Shown: positions 1 through 7,594, counted from the stretch's first letter. The stretch: 19,320 nt of DNA from an uncultured Lachnospiraceae bacterium (GCA_902803245.1 CADCPJ010000367.1:1-19320), one strand, 5' to 3'. Made by a program: numbers and translations. The notes: generated from the letters alone by a model not told the origin.

Positions 1-41
1 CCGACCGAAGCGGAGCGTAGACCTCTGAACGCCCACAATGA

Positions 42-84
42 GGGACGCAAAGCGTCCCGAATGCTGGGGGTGCTGAATAGTTAC
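42..84 (+). repeat. Dispersed intergenic repeat, left copy (hairpin + 18-nt core)
   Basis: A perfect 7-bp hairpin (GGGACGC, loop AAA, GCGTCCC; 42-58) is followed by the core GGGGTGCTGAATAGTTAC at 67-84. The same 18 bases occur on the opposite strand at 19235-19252, again next to a perfect hairpin. Two exact 18-mers in intergenic DNA 19 kb apart, both beside a palindrome, indicate a dispersed repeat family rather than chance. There is no coding potential. The remaining bases of 1-194 show no convincing gene or promoter; a gene upstream of prfB must lie outside the window. Confidence 0.7.
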
Positions 85-194
85 CCGGATTTTTGAGCAT
101 ATAGGGAAAACGGAATGTTCTTCTAAGGAGACACCGAAGGCGTCCCCTGCGGAGGCATTTTCGCAAATGACTACAATAAAAGGAAGTATGAACG

Positions 195-1334
195 ATGGTT
201 GAACTGGACCCCATCCGACTGGAACTGAATTCTTACGATGAGCCCCTCGCGGAGATGCGCGATTCCCTGGACCTCGAAGTCAAGGAGAAGCGGATCGAGG
301 AGCTGAACAGGGAGATGGAAGACCCCTCTTTGTGGAATGTGCCCGAAGAGGCTCAGAAGAAGATGAAGACCCTGGCCGCGCTGAAAGAGGATGTGAGCGG
401 CTATCAGCAGCTCGTGAGCGACCGGGACGACATCCGGGACATGATCGCCATGACCGACGAGGAGCCGGATCCCGATATGGTTCCGGAGATCCAGTCGATG
501 TATGAGAGCTTCAAGTCCCGCTTCGAATCCATCCGCATGAAGACGCTCCTTTCCGGGGAGTACGACAGCTGCAACGCGATTGTGACGCTCCACGCCGGAA
601 CCGGCGGCACGGAGGCCATGGACTGGACCAACATGCTCTACCGCATGTACACGCGCTGGGCGGAGGCGCACCGCTTTTCCGTCGAGGTGCTGGATCTTTT
701 GGAGGGCGACGAGGCCGGTCTGAAATCCGTGACGTTCCAGGTCAACGGAGAGAATGCCTACGGACTCCTCAAATCCGAGCACGGCGTTCACCGTCTCGTC
801 CGGATCTCGCCGTTCAATGCCAACGGCAAGCGGCAGACATCCTTCTCGGCCTGCGAAGTCATGCCGGATATCGAGGAGGACCTGGATATCGAGATCGACC
901 CGAAGGATATCCGGATCGACACCTACCGCTCCTCCGGGGCAGGAGGACAGCACATCAACAAGACCTCCTCCGCGATCCGCATCACGCACTTCCCGACGGG
1001 CATTGTCGTGACGTGCCAGAATGAGAGGTCCCAGTTCCAGAACAAGGACAAGGCGTTCCAGGAGCTGAAGATCAAGCTCTATATGCTGAAGAAGGAAGCG
1101 AATGCCGAGAAGCTCGACGATATCCGGGGCAAGGTCACGGAGATCGCATGGGGCAACCAGATCCGCTCCTACTTCCTGCAGCCTTACCAGCTGATCAAGG
1201 ACCTGCGGACGGGCGAGGAGCAGCCGAATGCCCAGAAGGTGCTCGACGGAGACATCGATCCGTTCATCAACGCCTATCTGAAGTGGACTGCACTCGGGAA
1301 CACGGATACGACGGACAAGACAGGGACGAGATAA
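195..1334 (+). CDS. prfB: Peptide chain release factor 2 (RF2), unframeshifted form
   Basis: RF2 recognises UGA and UAA in the ribosomal A site and triggers hydrolysis of peptidyl-tRNA. The 379-residue protein has the full RF2 layout: an N-terminal helical domain (about 1-115), the stop-codon reading tripeptide S205-P206-F207, and the catalytic loop SGAGGQH with G250-G251-Q252, whose Gln is normally N5-methylated by PrmC. The start is ATG 195, preceded by AGGAAG at 181-186; an ATG at 188 lies too close to that site and opens only a four-codon frame. In many bacteria prfB carries an in-frame UGA and a +1 programmed frameshift at codons 25-26. Here those codons read CTG GAC (267-272) and the frame is open throughout, so RF2 autoregulation by frameshifting is absent. 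The protein is somewhat longer than the 365-residue E. coli RF2, mostly in the C-terminal tail. hom follows after 67 bp with no terminator between. Confidence 0.97.
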   Translation: MVELDPIRLELNSYDEPLAEMRDSLDLEVKEKRIEELNREMEDPSLWNVPEEAQKKMKTLAALKEDVSGYQQLVSDRDDIRDMIAMTDEEPDPDMVPEIQSMYESFKSRFESIRMKTLLSGEYDSCNAIVTLHAGTGGTEAMDWTNMLYRMYTRWAEAHRFSVEVLDLLEGDEAGLKSVTFQVNGENAYGLLKSEHGVHRLVRISPFNANGKRQTSFSACEVMPDIEEDLDIEIDPKDIRIDTYRSSGAGGQHINKTSSAIRITHFPTGIVVTCQNERSQFQNKDKAFQELKIKLYMLKKEANAEKLDDIRGKVTEIAWGNQIRSYFLQPYQLIKDLRTGEEQPNAQKVLDGDIDPFINAYLKWTALGNTDTTDKTGTR

Positions 1335-1401
1335 ACCGGTTAACCAGTATAAGCATTGCCGAAGGCAGGAACTTACCTGAGGCAGAGGAAGGAGTACGAG
1401 C

Positions 1402-2631
1402 ATGGCACAGATCGCCATCATGGGCTACGGAACAGTCGGCGCGGGCGTCTATAAGACGCTCACGATGAACCGCGATGTAATCGCGAAGCGCGCCGGAGAG
1501 GAGATCCAGGTGAAGAGGGTTCTTGACCTCAGGGATTTTCCGGGGGACGAAGCAGAGAGCAAGGTGACGCACGACTTCGCGGATGTGCTTAGTGATCCGG
1601 AGATCTCGGTCGTTGTTGAGACCATGGGGGGCTTAAAGCCCGCCTATACATTTACAAAGCAGCTGCTTGAGGCCGGGAAGAGCGTCTGCACCTCCAATAA
1701 GGAGCTGGTCGCGGAGCACGGCGTGGAGCTCAGGCAGACTGCCCGGGAGCACTCCGTCAACTACCTCTTTGAGGCGAGCTGCGGGGGCGGCATTCCCATC
1801 ATCCGCGTGCTGGATACATCGCTTACCGCGGAGGAGATCGAGGAAGTCACCGGCATACTGAACGGAACGACGAATTACATTCTGACGAGCATGGCCGACG
1901 AGGGCAAGGAATTCGACGTTGCCCTGAAGGAGGCCCAGCAGAAGGGCTACGCGGAGCTCCATCCCGAAGCGGATGTGGAGGGATGGGATGCCTGCAGAAA
2001 GATCGCCATATTGTCCTCGCTCGCATACGGGAAGCACATCGGCTGGCGCTTCGTCCCGACCGAGGGAATCACCAAGGTGGACAAAGGGGACATCGAATAC
2101 GCGAAGGCCCTCGGATGCAGGATCAAGCTCCTTGCCACCAGCCGCCGCGACGCCAACGGCATCTGGGCGCTCGTGGCCCCGATGATGATCGGGAAGGAGA
2201 ACCCGCTGACAGCTGTGGACGGCGTCATGAACGCGATTATGGTGAAGGGCAATGCGGTCGGCACGACGATGTATTACGGCAGCGGTGCGGGATCTCTTCC
2301 CACTGCAAGCGCGGTATCCGGCGACGTGATCGCCTGCGTAAAGGGGAAGGACGGAAGCATCCGCACGGAACAGAGCACGGAGAATCTTGCTCTTCTCCCG
2401 GTGGATGAGGTGTCCCGGCCCTTCTTCGTCCGCATGCGCGGGACGGAGGAATATGCCCGTGAGATATTCGGGACGATCACGCATGTGGTGCATCTGCCCG
2501 ATTATAAGGAGGAATTCGGATTCCTCACGGAGATGATGCCGGAAAAGGACTTCAAGGAAAAGCTGGATGCGGCGAAGGGAATCCTGAGCTGGTACCGGCG
2601 AGGCAAGAAGGAAGAGGAGCAGGAAGCATGA
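1402..2631 (+). CDS. hom: Homoserine dehydrogenase
   Basis: Catalyses the NAD(P)-dependent reduction of aspartate semialdehyde to homoserine, the branch step to threonine and methionine. The 409-residue protein has an N-terminal Rossmann motif (GYGTVGAG, 8-15), the SNKELVA nucleotide-binding segment with Lys100, the family signature GILNGTTNYIL (151-161), and the active-site stretch YAELHPEADVEGWDACRK (183-200) ending in the probable catalytic Lys200. The start has AAGGAG about 8 nt upstream. After residue 335 there is a short segment (340-395) whose strand-helix-strand pattern resembles a shrunken ACT domain, shorter than the usual roughly 75-residue regulatory ACT of Bacillus-type Hom; allosteric threonine control may be altered (inference). 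The last four bases (ATGA) overlap the next gene, which fits translational coupling in a threonine operon. Confidence 0.96.
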   Translation: MAQIAIMGYGTVGAGVYKTLTMNRDVIAKRAGEEIQVKRVLDLRDFPGDEAESKVTHDFADVLSDPEISVVVETMGGLKPAYTFTKQLLEAGKSVCTSNKELVAEHGVELRQTAREHSVNYLFEASCGGGIPIIRVLDTSLTAEEIEEVTGILNGTTNYILTSMADEGKEFDVALKEAQQKGYAELHPEADVEGWDACRKIAILSSLAYGKHIGWRFVPTEGITKVDKGDIEYAKALGCRIKLLATSRRDANGIWALVAPMMIGKENPLTAVDGVMNAIMVKGNAVGTTMYYGSGAGSLPTASAVSGDVIACVKGKDGSIRTEQSTENLALLPVDEVSRPFFVRMRGTEEYAREIFGTITHVVHLPDYKEEFGFLTEMMPEKDFKEKLDAAKGILSWYRRGKKEEEQEA

Positions 2632-3833
2632 AGTATGTGCTGGTTTTGGGAGACGGCATGGCAGACGAGCCGATTGAGAGCCTTCAGGGGATGACTCCTC
2701 TCGAATACGCAAAGACACCTGTGATGGATGAGCTTGCCGGCCGCGGGGAGATCGGCATCGTCCACACGATTCCGGACGGAATGAAGCCGGGATCGGATAC
2801 CGCGAATCTGAGCGTTCTCGGCTATGACCCGAAGCGCTTCTACTCCGGAAGATCCCCGCTCGAGGCACTGTCGATCGGGGTCCCGATGAAGGACACCGAC
2901 ATCTCCTACCGCGTCAATATCGTGACGCTGACGGATGACGAGCCGTTTGGGGCGAAGACCATAGTGGACCACAGCTCCGGCGAGATCTACACGGAGGACT
3001 CCGCGATTCTTCTGAAGGCGGTGCTTGAGGAGCTTACCGATCCCCGGTTTTCATTTTACCCGGGAACTTCCTACCGCCACTGCATGATCTGGGACGCGGG
3101 CGAGGCAGTGGAGCTCTCACAGCCTCACGACCACCTGGGCGAGGTGATCGGCCCCTATCTGCCGGAAGAGCCATTTCTTGGCATGATGAAAAAGAGCTAT
3201 GAGGTGCTGAAAAACCACCCGCTGAACAAAGACAGAATCGCGAAGGGGCTTAATCCCGCAAACTGTTTCTGGTTCTGGGGGGCCGGGAGGAAACCGCAGC
3301 TCGAGTCATTTGAAAAGAAGTTCGGGAAGAGGGGCGTCATGATTTCCGCCGTCGATCTCTTAAAAGGAATCGGCGTCGGGAGCGGGATGAAAGTGATCAA
3401 GGTGGAAGGCGCCACCGGCGGGCTGAACACCAACTATGAGGGGAAGGCAGAGGCCGCAGCGAATGCCCTGCTAAAGGACGGATACGACTTCGCCTACATT
3501 CACGTGGAAGCTCCCGACGAGATGGGACATCAGGGGTCGGTAGAGAAGAAAGTGAAATCTATCGAGAATCTGGACGGGAGAGTGATCCGCGTTGTGAAGG
3601 AGGCCCTCGATCAAAGCGGCGAGGACTACCGCATGCTCATCCTTCCGGACCATCCGACTCCGATCCGCGTGCGCACGCACACGTCGGATCCGGTTCCCTA
3701 CCTCCTCTATGACAGCAGAAAGGGAGTAAGGAGGAGCTGGAAGTACAATGAGCAAGAGGCGCTCCTTAGCGGGAACGACGCAGGGAAGGGCCCGGCGATG
3801 ATGCCGAAGCTCCTGGAAATAACTGAAAACTGA
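2628..3833 (+). CDS. PGM-like proposed homoserine kinase (apgM family)
   Basis: A 401-residue member of the alkaline phosphatase/iPGM superfamily, closest in layout to archaeal-type cofactor-independent phosphoglycerate mutase. Visible metal and catalytic residues are D9 in LGDGMAD, the nucleophile S56 in GSDTANL, D297 and H301 in APDEMGHQG, D341-H342 in LPDHPTP, and H351 in RTHTSDPVPYLLYD. The ATG overlaps the hom stop codon by 4 nt. Established knowledge: a subfamily of these proteins lies in threonine operons and is modelled as a proposed homoserine kinase (TIGR02535), standing in for GHMP-type ThrB. The direct coupling to hom and the absence of a GHMP kinase in the window support that role here over glycolytic mutase activity. 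Substrate specificity cannot be read from sequence alone. The gene is probably the last of the operon, since a strong terminator begins 7 nt after its stop codon. Confidence 0.85.
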   Translation: MKYVLVLGDGMADEPIESLQGMTPLEYAKTPVMDELAGRGEIGIVHTIPDGMKPGSDTANLSVLGYDPKRFYSGRSPLEALSIGVPMKDTDISYRVNIVTLTDDEPFGAKTIVDHSSGEIYTEDSAILLKAVLEELTDPRFSFYPGTSYRHCMIWDAGEAVELSQPHDHLGEVIGPYLPEEPFLGMMKKSYEVLKNHPLNKDRIAKGLNPANCFWFWGAGRKPQLESFEKKFGKRGVMISAVDLLKGIGVGSGMKVIKVEGATGGLNTNYEGKAEAAANALLKDGYDFAYIHVEAPDEMGHQGSVEKKVKSIENLDGRVIRVVKEALDQSGEDYRMLILPDHPTPIRVRTHTSDPVPYLLYDSRKGVRRSWKYNEQEALLSGNDAGKGPAMMPKLLEITEN

Positions 3834-3840
3834 GTAAAAG

Positions 3841-3880
3841 AAACGTGACACTGGGGACTGTCCCCAATGTCACGTTTTTT
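3841..3880. terminator. Bidirectional intrinsic terminator
   Basis: A long stem pairs AAACGTGACA (3841-3850) with TGTCACGTTT (3868-3877) and TGGGGA with TCCCCA around the loop CTG, with one C/A mismatch at 3851/3867. A run of T follows on the plus strand and, reading leftward, a T-rich tract (complement of AAAAGAAA) follows on the minus strand. It lies between the converging ends of the homoserine kinase-like gene (+) and the DUF1858 gene (-) and can serve both. The near-perfect GTGACA/GGGGAC symmetry also makes it look like a dispersed REP-like palindrome. Confidence 0.88.
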
Positions 3881-3889
3881 ACTGCCTGA

Positions 3890-4105
3890 TTACTTGACTG
3901 TGGCTGCTTCGCTCAGGAACTGGTTGACTGCCGCTTCCACGAGATCCGCGTCGAGGCCGTGGACCATGGCCGCTTCCTCGAGGGATTCGCCCTGGGAGGC
4001 CGGACACCCGAGGCAGTGCATGCCCATGTTCATGAGTACCGGTGCGACATTCCTATCGACGCGGAGAATCTCTCCGATTGTCATATCTTTCGTGATCTGT
4101 GCCAT
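3890..4105 (-). CDS. DUF1858-type small CxxC protein
   Basis: A 71-residue protein matching the DUF1858 / 'hybrid-cluster-protein-associated redox disulfide' family: an [11 protein letters not shown] opening, a [16 protein letters not shown] core with the C31-x-x-C34 pair, and a [12 protein letters not shown] helix followed by a C-terminal helix. Members are small cytoplasmic proteins whose cysteine pair may be redox active or metal binding; the exact biochemical role is not established. I use the ATG at 4105 because AAGGAGGT lies about 8 nt upstream of it; an upstream extension of 31 codons would run through the ribosome binding site and close to the promoter. It is monocistronic, with a TTGACT-18-TATAAT promoter (4169-4198) and the shared terminator at 3841-3880. 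It is divergent from the ferredoxin gene, which fits a redox theme (inference). Confidence 0.88.
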   Translation of the reverse strand: MAQITKDMTIGEILRVDRNVAPVLMNMGMHCLGCPASQGESLEEAAMVHGLDADLVEAAVNQFLSEAATVK

Positions 4106-4168
4106 CTGATAATACCTCCTTATGAAAATGCATAATGCTTTTTCCCGCTTTATGTGTGAAACAAGGGC

Positions 4169-4198
4169 ATTATACGCAATCCAGATGAGAGAAGTCAA
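4169..4198 (-). promoter_or_regulatory. Sigma-A type promoter of the DUF1858 gene
   Basis: On the minus strand TTGACT (4193-4198) and a perfect TATAAT (4169-4174) are separated by 18 bp. The start of transcription would fall near 4162, giving a leader of about 57 nt before the ATG at 4105. Confidence 0.7.
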
Positions 4199-4228
4199 GC
4201 TTTAGTACTTATTTTACGGGAATTTGAC

Positions 4229-4258
4229 TTGAATAACCGAATGTCCGGGAATTACAAT
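4229..4258 (+). promoter_or_regulatory. Probable promoter of the ferredoxin gene
   Basis: TTGAAT (4229-4234) and TACAAT (4253-4258) with an 18-bp spacer, 46 bp before the ferredoxin ATG. A neighbouring TTGACT at 4224 would give a 23-bp spacer and is less likely. The leftward promoter of the DUF1858 gene lies only about 30 bp away, so the two genes share one control region. Confidence 0.55.
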
Positions 4259-4303
4259 AGATCTACAGAATAAAATCTGATTATTTTTAAGGAGGAATTT
4301 ATC

Positions 4304-4474
4304 ATGGCATATGTGATTTCTGACGATTGTGTGAGCTGCGGAACCTGTGCAGGCGAGTGCCCGGTTGGTGCGATCTCTGAGGGGGCTTCCCATTACCAGA
4401 TCGATGCGGACGCATGCGTTGACTGCGGAACCTGCGCAGCAGCCTGCCCGACGGAAGCAATCAAAGCCGGCTGA
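4304..4474 (+). CDS. 2[4Fe-4S] ferredoxin, clostridial type
   Basis: A 56-residue small electron carrier of the cytoplasm. It has two complete cluster motifs: C9-x2-C12-x2-C15-x3-C19-P and C38-x2-C41-x2-C44-x3-C48-P, the classic pair for two [4Fe-4S] clusters, and the internal sequence symmetry of the two halves is plain. In anaerobic Clostridia such ferredoxins serve pyruvate:ferredoxin oxidoreductase, hydrogenases and Rnf complexes; the specific partner is not shown by the neighbours. AAGGAGGA lies 7 nt before the ATG, a promoter-like pair lies upstream, and a strong terminator follows, so it is an independent, probably highly expressed unit. The length is the usual one for clostridial ferredoxins. 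Confidence 0.95.
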   Translation: MAYVISDDCVSCGTCAGECPVGAISEGASHYQIDADACVDCGTCAAACPTEAIKAG

Positions 4475-4494
4475 ACTCACGGCGGCAGGAGAAT

Positions 4495-4532
4495 AATAAA
4501 AGCACTGAGCCTTTCGGCTCAGTGCTTTTATT
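4495..4532. terminator. Bidirectional intrinsic terminator
   Basis: A perfect 17-bp inverted repeat: AATAAAAGCACTGAGCC (4495-4511), loop TTTC, and its complement (4516-4532). The outer AATAAAA/TTTTATT supplies a T-rich tail in both directions. It separates the converging ferredoxin (+) and HD-GYP (-) genes. Confidence 0.92.
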
Positions 4533-4544
4533 GTGACGGGCTCA

Positions 4545-6686
4545 TCAGTCTTTTGACTCGGATACCTCGCGCACCTTGTCTTCGGCATCGACAAATGCCT
4601 TTACAATGTTCGGATCAAAGTGGGTTCCGGAGCCTTCTTTGATGATGTCCATGGCCTTGTCAAACGGGAAGCCGTCCTTGTAGCTGCGCTTGGAAACGAG
4701 CGCGTCGAAAACATCCGCCACGGCCATGATGCGCGCGGACAGCGGAATCTCCTCGCCCTTCAGCCCGTTCGGATAGCCGGTGCCGTTCCACTTCTCGTGG
4801 TGGCAGGCAGCCAGGTTCTTCGCTTCCTTGAGATAGCCGGAGTCCTCCTCGGAGACGGAGAGAATCGCCTGGTCGATGATCTCCCCGCCGGCCGCCGCGT
4901 GCCCCTTCATGATGTCAAACTCCTCGTCGGTCAGCTTGCCGGGCTTGTTGAGAATCGCATCCGGAACCTGGATCTTGCCGACGTCGTGGAGAGGCGCGGA
5001 ATTGACGACATCGTTGCAGAACTCATCCGTGAGATAATCGGCGTAGATTCCCTCTTCCTTCATCTGGTCGAGTATGATCTGCGCGTATGAAGCGGTGTTC
5101 CGGATGTGGTTGCCCGTGCACTTGTCACGGCTCTCCACCATATCCGCCAGAACGAAGATCAGGCCGTTCTGCATCTTCGCGATCTTCTCGTTCTGCTTCT
5201 GCGTGTAAGCGATGTAGCTCATCGTCTCTTCCGTCGTCTTCGTAAAGGCCTTGTAGAGATTCTCGATCTCGTCCCCGGTCTCTATGCGGAGCTCCGTCAG
5301 GTGCTCGACGCTCTCCTCGCGCGCCCCTTTCGAATCGTAGGCGAATCTCTCGGCAACAAGGGACATGGAGTTGACCGGCAGGATGAGGTGATACTGGGCA
5401 AGATAGAGACCCAGAACCAGGATCATCACGAAAAACCCGACGAAGAGCGCAACGACCCTGGTCAGGAAGAGCATCTCGGTGTTTCTCACGTGCGCCATGG
5501 AGATGTCGACGCCGGCATAGCATTTACAGACGCCGTTACTGTCATATACGGGCTCATAGAATGTGAGGAGCCAGCCGTAGGTGTCGTCCGTGACCAGGGG
5601 ATCGATTCTCTTTCCGGCCAGAAGTTCCGGAAGAAACTCCCTGAACGACTCGTCGAATTCTACGATCTCTCCGGGAGATGCGCCTTCGAGGCCCGGGGTG
5701 TCCACGTCGAACACGACGTGACATCCGTCCTCGCGGATCTGATATACATAGATATAGGCGATGTCCTCGTTGCTCATGTAGAGGTTTAAGAGGGAGTGGT
5801 CGATCTCCTTGTAGCCGTGAGACGCCTCACCGTCCCGGATGAATTCGTCCACGCGCCCGGCGTCTATGAGGTTGGCGGCAACCTTTGCCACGCTGCTGCC
5901 CATGCGGGCTTCCTGCTCGATCATCGCGTTGCGGTAGAGCATGAAGCTGATTCCGGTCACGATCATGGCGATGAGAAAGATGGCTCCGCCGAGGACAAGC
6001 AGGATCTTTCCCTGCAGTGAGATGCCCCTCGTATGCTTCTTCCGGGAGGCCTTCTGATCCTCCGCGCTCAGCGGCGCCTGGTGCCAGCTGTAAAAATGCA
6101 GCTTCTCAAGCGTCTTGCCCGAGACCGTGTTCAGTATGATGACAACGGGGAGAACCGTCAGGGCTTTGTCGGCGAGATCGAGGAGAATGTCAGCTGTGAA
6201 CTGGGCCCAGAAGACGGAAGGTATGGACCGGTCGTAGAGGAGATGGGCGAGCTTGTCCGAGATGCCTCCGCTGAAATTCTGCCCGTAGAGCAGCCATGTG
6301 AGAACAGAACCCAGACCTCCGCCGATGAGGGCGAAGGTGACGATCGAAAGAAGAACCCCGAGGGGCTTTTTGAAGCTGCCTTTGCGCGCGAAATGTGCGG
6401 CCGCAACGGCGATGAGGACTGAAGTGGAGCTGTAGTAAGCCGTATTGACATCCAGGATGCCGCCGATCAGATTTGACACAAAACCGACCAGGACGCCGGG
6501 GACGATGCCGCCGACCGCCGAGGCCAGGATGGTCCCGAGGCTGTCTAAATAGAGCGGAAGCTGAAAATGAAGCACAAGCCGTGCGCCGAGGCGGTTTATG
6601 AGAATCCCTCCCCCGACCAGTATGAGCAACAAAATGATGCTGCGGCTCCTGGAATTGCCTGCTGCAGTGTGCTGCTGTTCCATCAT
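4545..6686 (-). CDS. Membrane-anchored HD-GYP domain phosphodiesterase
   Basis: A 713-residue sensor-effector. Residues about 17-186 form a hydrophobic block of some five membrane segments resembling ECF-transporter S-component or MASE-like domains (PLYLDSLGTILASAVGGIVPG, 44-64). A membrane segment at about 227-250, an extracytoplasmic Cache-like region (about 255-398) and a further membrane segment (about 407-431) come next, then a HAMP-like linker. The HD-GYP domain spans about 508-700: H567-D568 in LHDVGK, HHEKWNGTGYPNG with G637-Y638-P639, and ADVFDAL. All key residues are present, so it is probably an active cyclic-di-GMP phosphodiesterase (inference from family). The start is the ATG at 6686 (or 6683), with AAAGGGG just upstream; a longer frame would run back into mecA. 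It lies 11 nt after the mecA stop, so the two are probably cotranscribed. No GGDEF gene is in the window. Confidence 0.9.
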   Translation of the reverse strand: MMEQQHTAAGNSRSRSIILLLILVGGGILINRLGARLVLHFQLPLYLDSLGTILASAVGGIVPGVLVGFVSNLIGGILDVNTAYYSSTSVLIAVAAAHFARKGSFKKPLGVLLSIVTFALIGGGLGSVLTWLLYGQNFSGGISDKLAHLLYDRSIPSVFWAQFTADILLDLADKALTVLPVVIILNTVSGKTLEKLHFYSWHQAPLSAEDQKASRKKHTRGISLQGKILLVLGGAIFLIAMIVTGISFMLYRNAMIEQEARMGSSVAKVAANLIDAGRVDEFIRDGEASHGYKEIDHSLLNLYMSNEDIAYIYVYQIREDGCHVVFDVDTPGLEGASPGEIVEFDESFREFLPELLAGKRIDPLVTDDTYGWLLTFYEPVYDSNGVCKCYAGVDISMAHVRNTEMLFLTRVVALFVGFFVMILVLGLYLAQYHLILPVNSMSLVAERFAYDSKGAREESVEHLTELRIETGDEIENLYKAFTKTTEETMSYIAYTQKQNEKIAKMQNGLIFVLADMVESRDKCTGNHIRNTASYAQIILDQMKEEGIYADYLTDEFCNDVVNSAPLHDVGKIQVPDAILNKPGKLTDEEFDIMKGHAAAGGEIIDQAILSVSEEDSGYLKEAKNLAACHHEKWNGTGYPNGLKGEEIPLSARIMAVADVFDALVSKRSYKDGFPFDKAMDIIKEGSGTHFDPNIVKAFVDAEDKVREVSESKD

Positions 6687-6697
6687 AGGAGACCCCT

Positions 6698-7501
6698 TTA
6701 AAGGAGAGCACCGAGCTTTGGCACGGCATCTCCGATAAGAACGCTCTCCTCGTGCTCCCTCATATGCGCTTCGTGGGACGCCAGAAAGGCCCGCCCCGAG
6801 CCGTACTCGGAGAGAATGTTGCAGACCCGGTTGAAGTCCTCCGGAGTCTGGGACTGGTGGACAACGAGGAGATAGCGTTTTTCGCCCTTCGTGCGGTACA
6901 ATGAGCTCTCCCCCCTGAAGAAGGAGCAAAGAGCGTGGCAGGCATGAATAACGTCGTCCATATTGTCAAATACAAATGCCCTTGTGAGGCTTGGAGCTCC
7001 GTCTTTTGTATCCGCCTTCTTGCGGTCGCTCCTGGAAGTTTTCTTCTGGGGAGAGGGAGAAGCGGTTTTTATGACATCCTCGGACGCGCCCTGTCCATCG
7101 GCTTTCTTCTTCATGCCCGCTGCTTTCGCTTCGAGGAGCTTGTGGAAGATGTCGATGATGTCGTCGGCGCCGTCCACTTTGGCACCGACATCCCCGTCTG
7201 CAACGACTTCCGTAGGAGAAAACTTCGCGAAGCGCGTATCCAGCTCCTCGGGGTCTTCCACCTTGGTGATGACCAGTGTGAGGGAATTGCCCGATCCCGG
7301 GATCGCTTCAATCATGAGGGGTGTGTTTGCATCGTTGGTAAAACCGTATTCCCTGTTCGCCTGGACCATCATGTCCCTGAAGAGGGCGCGGGCCTTCTCG
7401 CTCCCGTAGGCGAGCTCGCTGAGCTGGATCTGCCTCTCAGCGAGGTCTTCCGGCGTCAGGCGGCAGCGGATCTGGGTATCGCTGATCTTTTCTATCTTCA
7501 T
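6698..7501 (-). CDS. mecA: Adaptor protein MecA
   Basis: MecA delivers substrates to the ClpC unfoldase of the ClpCP protease and promotes ClpC assembly; in Bacillus it controls ComK. The 267-residue protein has the N-terminal substrate-binding domain (MKIEKISDTQIRCRLTPEDL, about 1-95), a linker rich in Lys, Ser and Asp (about 100-172), and a C-terminal ClpC-binding domain (FVFDNMDDVIHACHAL, about 175-255). It is longer than the 218-residue Bacillus protein mainly because of the linker. A weak AGGA lies about 10 nt before the ATG. A good promoter (7595-7623) gives a leader of roughly 87 nt. The HD-GYP gene follows 11 nt downstream, a link between regulated proteolysis and second-messenger breakdown that is suggestive but unproven. 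No competence gene is nearby. Confidence 0.92.
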   Translation of the reverse strand: MKIEKISDTQIRCRLTPEDLAERQIQLSELAYGSEKARALFRDMMVQANREYGFTNDANTPLMIEAIPGSGNSLTLVITKVEDPEELDTRFAKFSPTEVVADGDVGAKVDGADDIIDIFHKLLEAKAAGMKKKADGQGASEDVIKTASPSPQKKTSRSDRKKADTKDGAPSLTRAFVFDNMDDVIHACHALCSFFRGESSLYRTKGEKRYLLVVHQSQTPEDFNRVCNILSEYGSGRAFLASHEAHMREHEESVLIGDAVPKLGALL

Positions 7502-7594
7502 ATTATGGCCGTCCTAATCATTCTTTGACGCAGCGCACCCGGCCTTTTTAAAGCGGGAACTGCGGCGGTATCTGCCATTTGAGTCTTATGAATA

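Noticed and set aside
188..202. Four-codon frame overlapping the prfB start
   Set aside because: AGGAAG ends only about 1 nt before this ATG, too close for initiation, while ATG 195 has proper spacing.
1335..1401. Possible terminator between prfB and hom
   Set aside because: Only a short GCC-GAA-GGC stem without a T tract; not enough for termination.
171..1421. Long open frame on the minus strand across prfB
   Set aside because: It is an antisense shadow of a clear RF2 gene; GC-rich codon use keeps the opposite frame open. The same holds for long antisense frames over hom, upp, proS, cca and the phosphohexomutase.
6687..6929. Longer N-terminus of the HD-GYP protein
   Set aside because: The extension overlaps mecA out of frame, has no family similarity, and an AAAGGGG site precedes ATG 6686.
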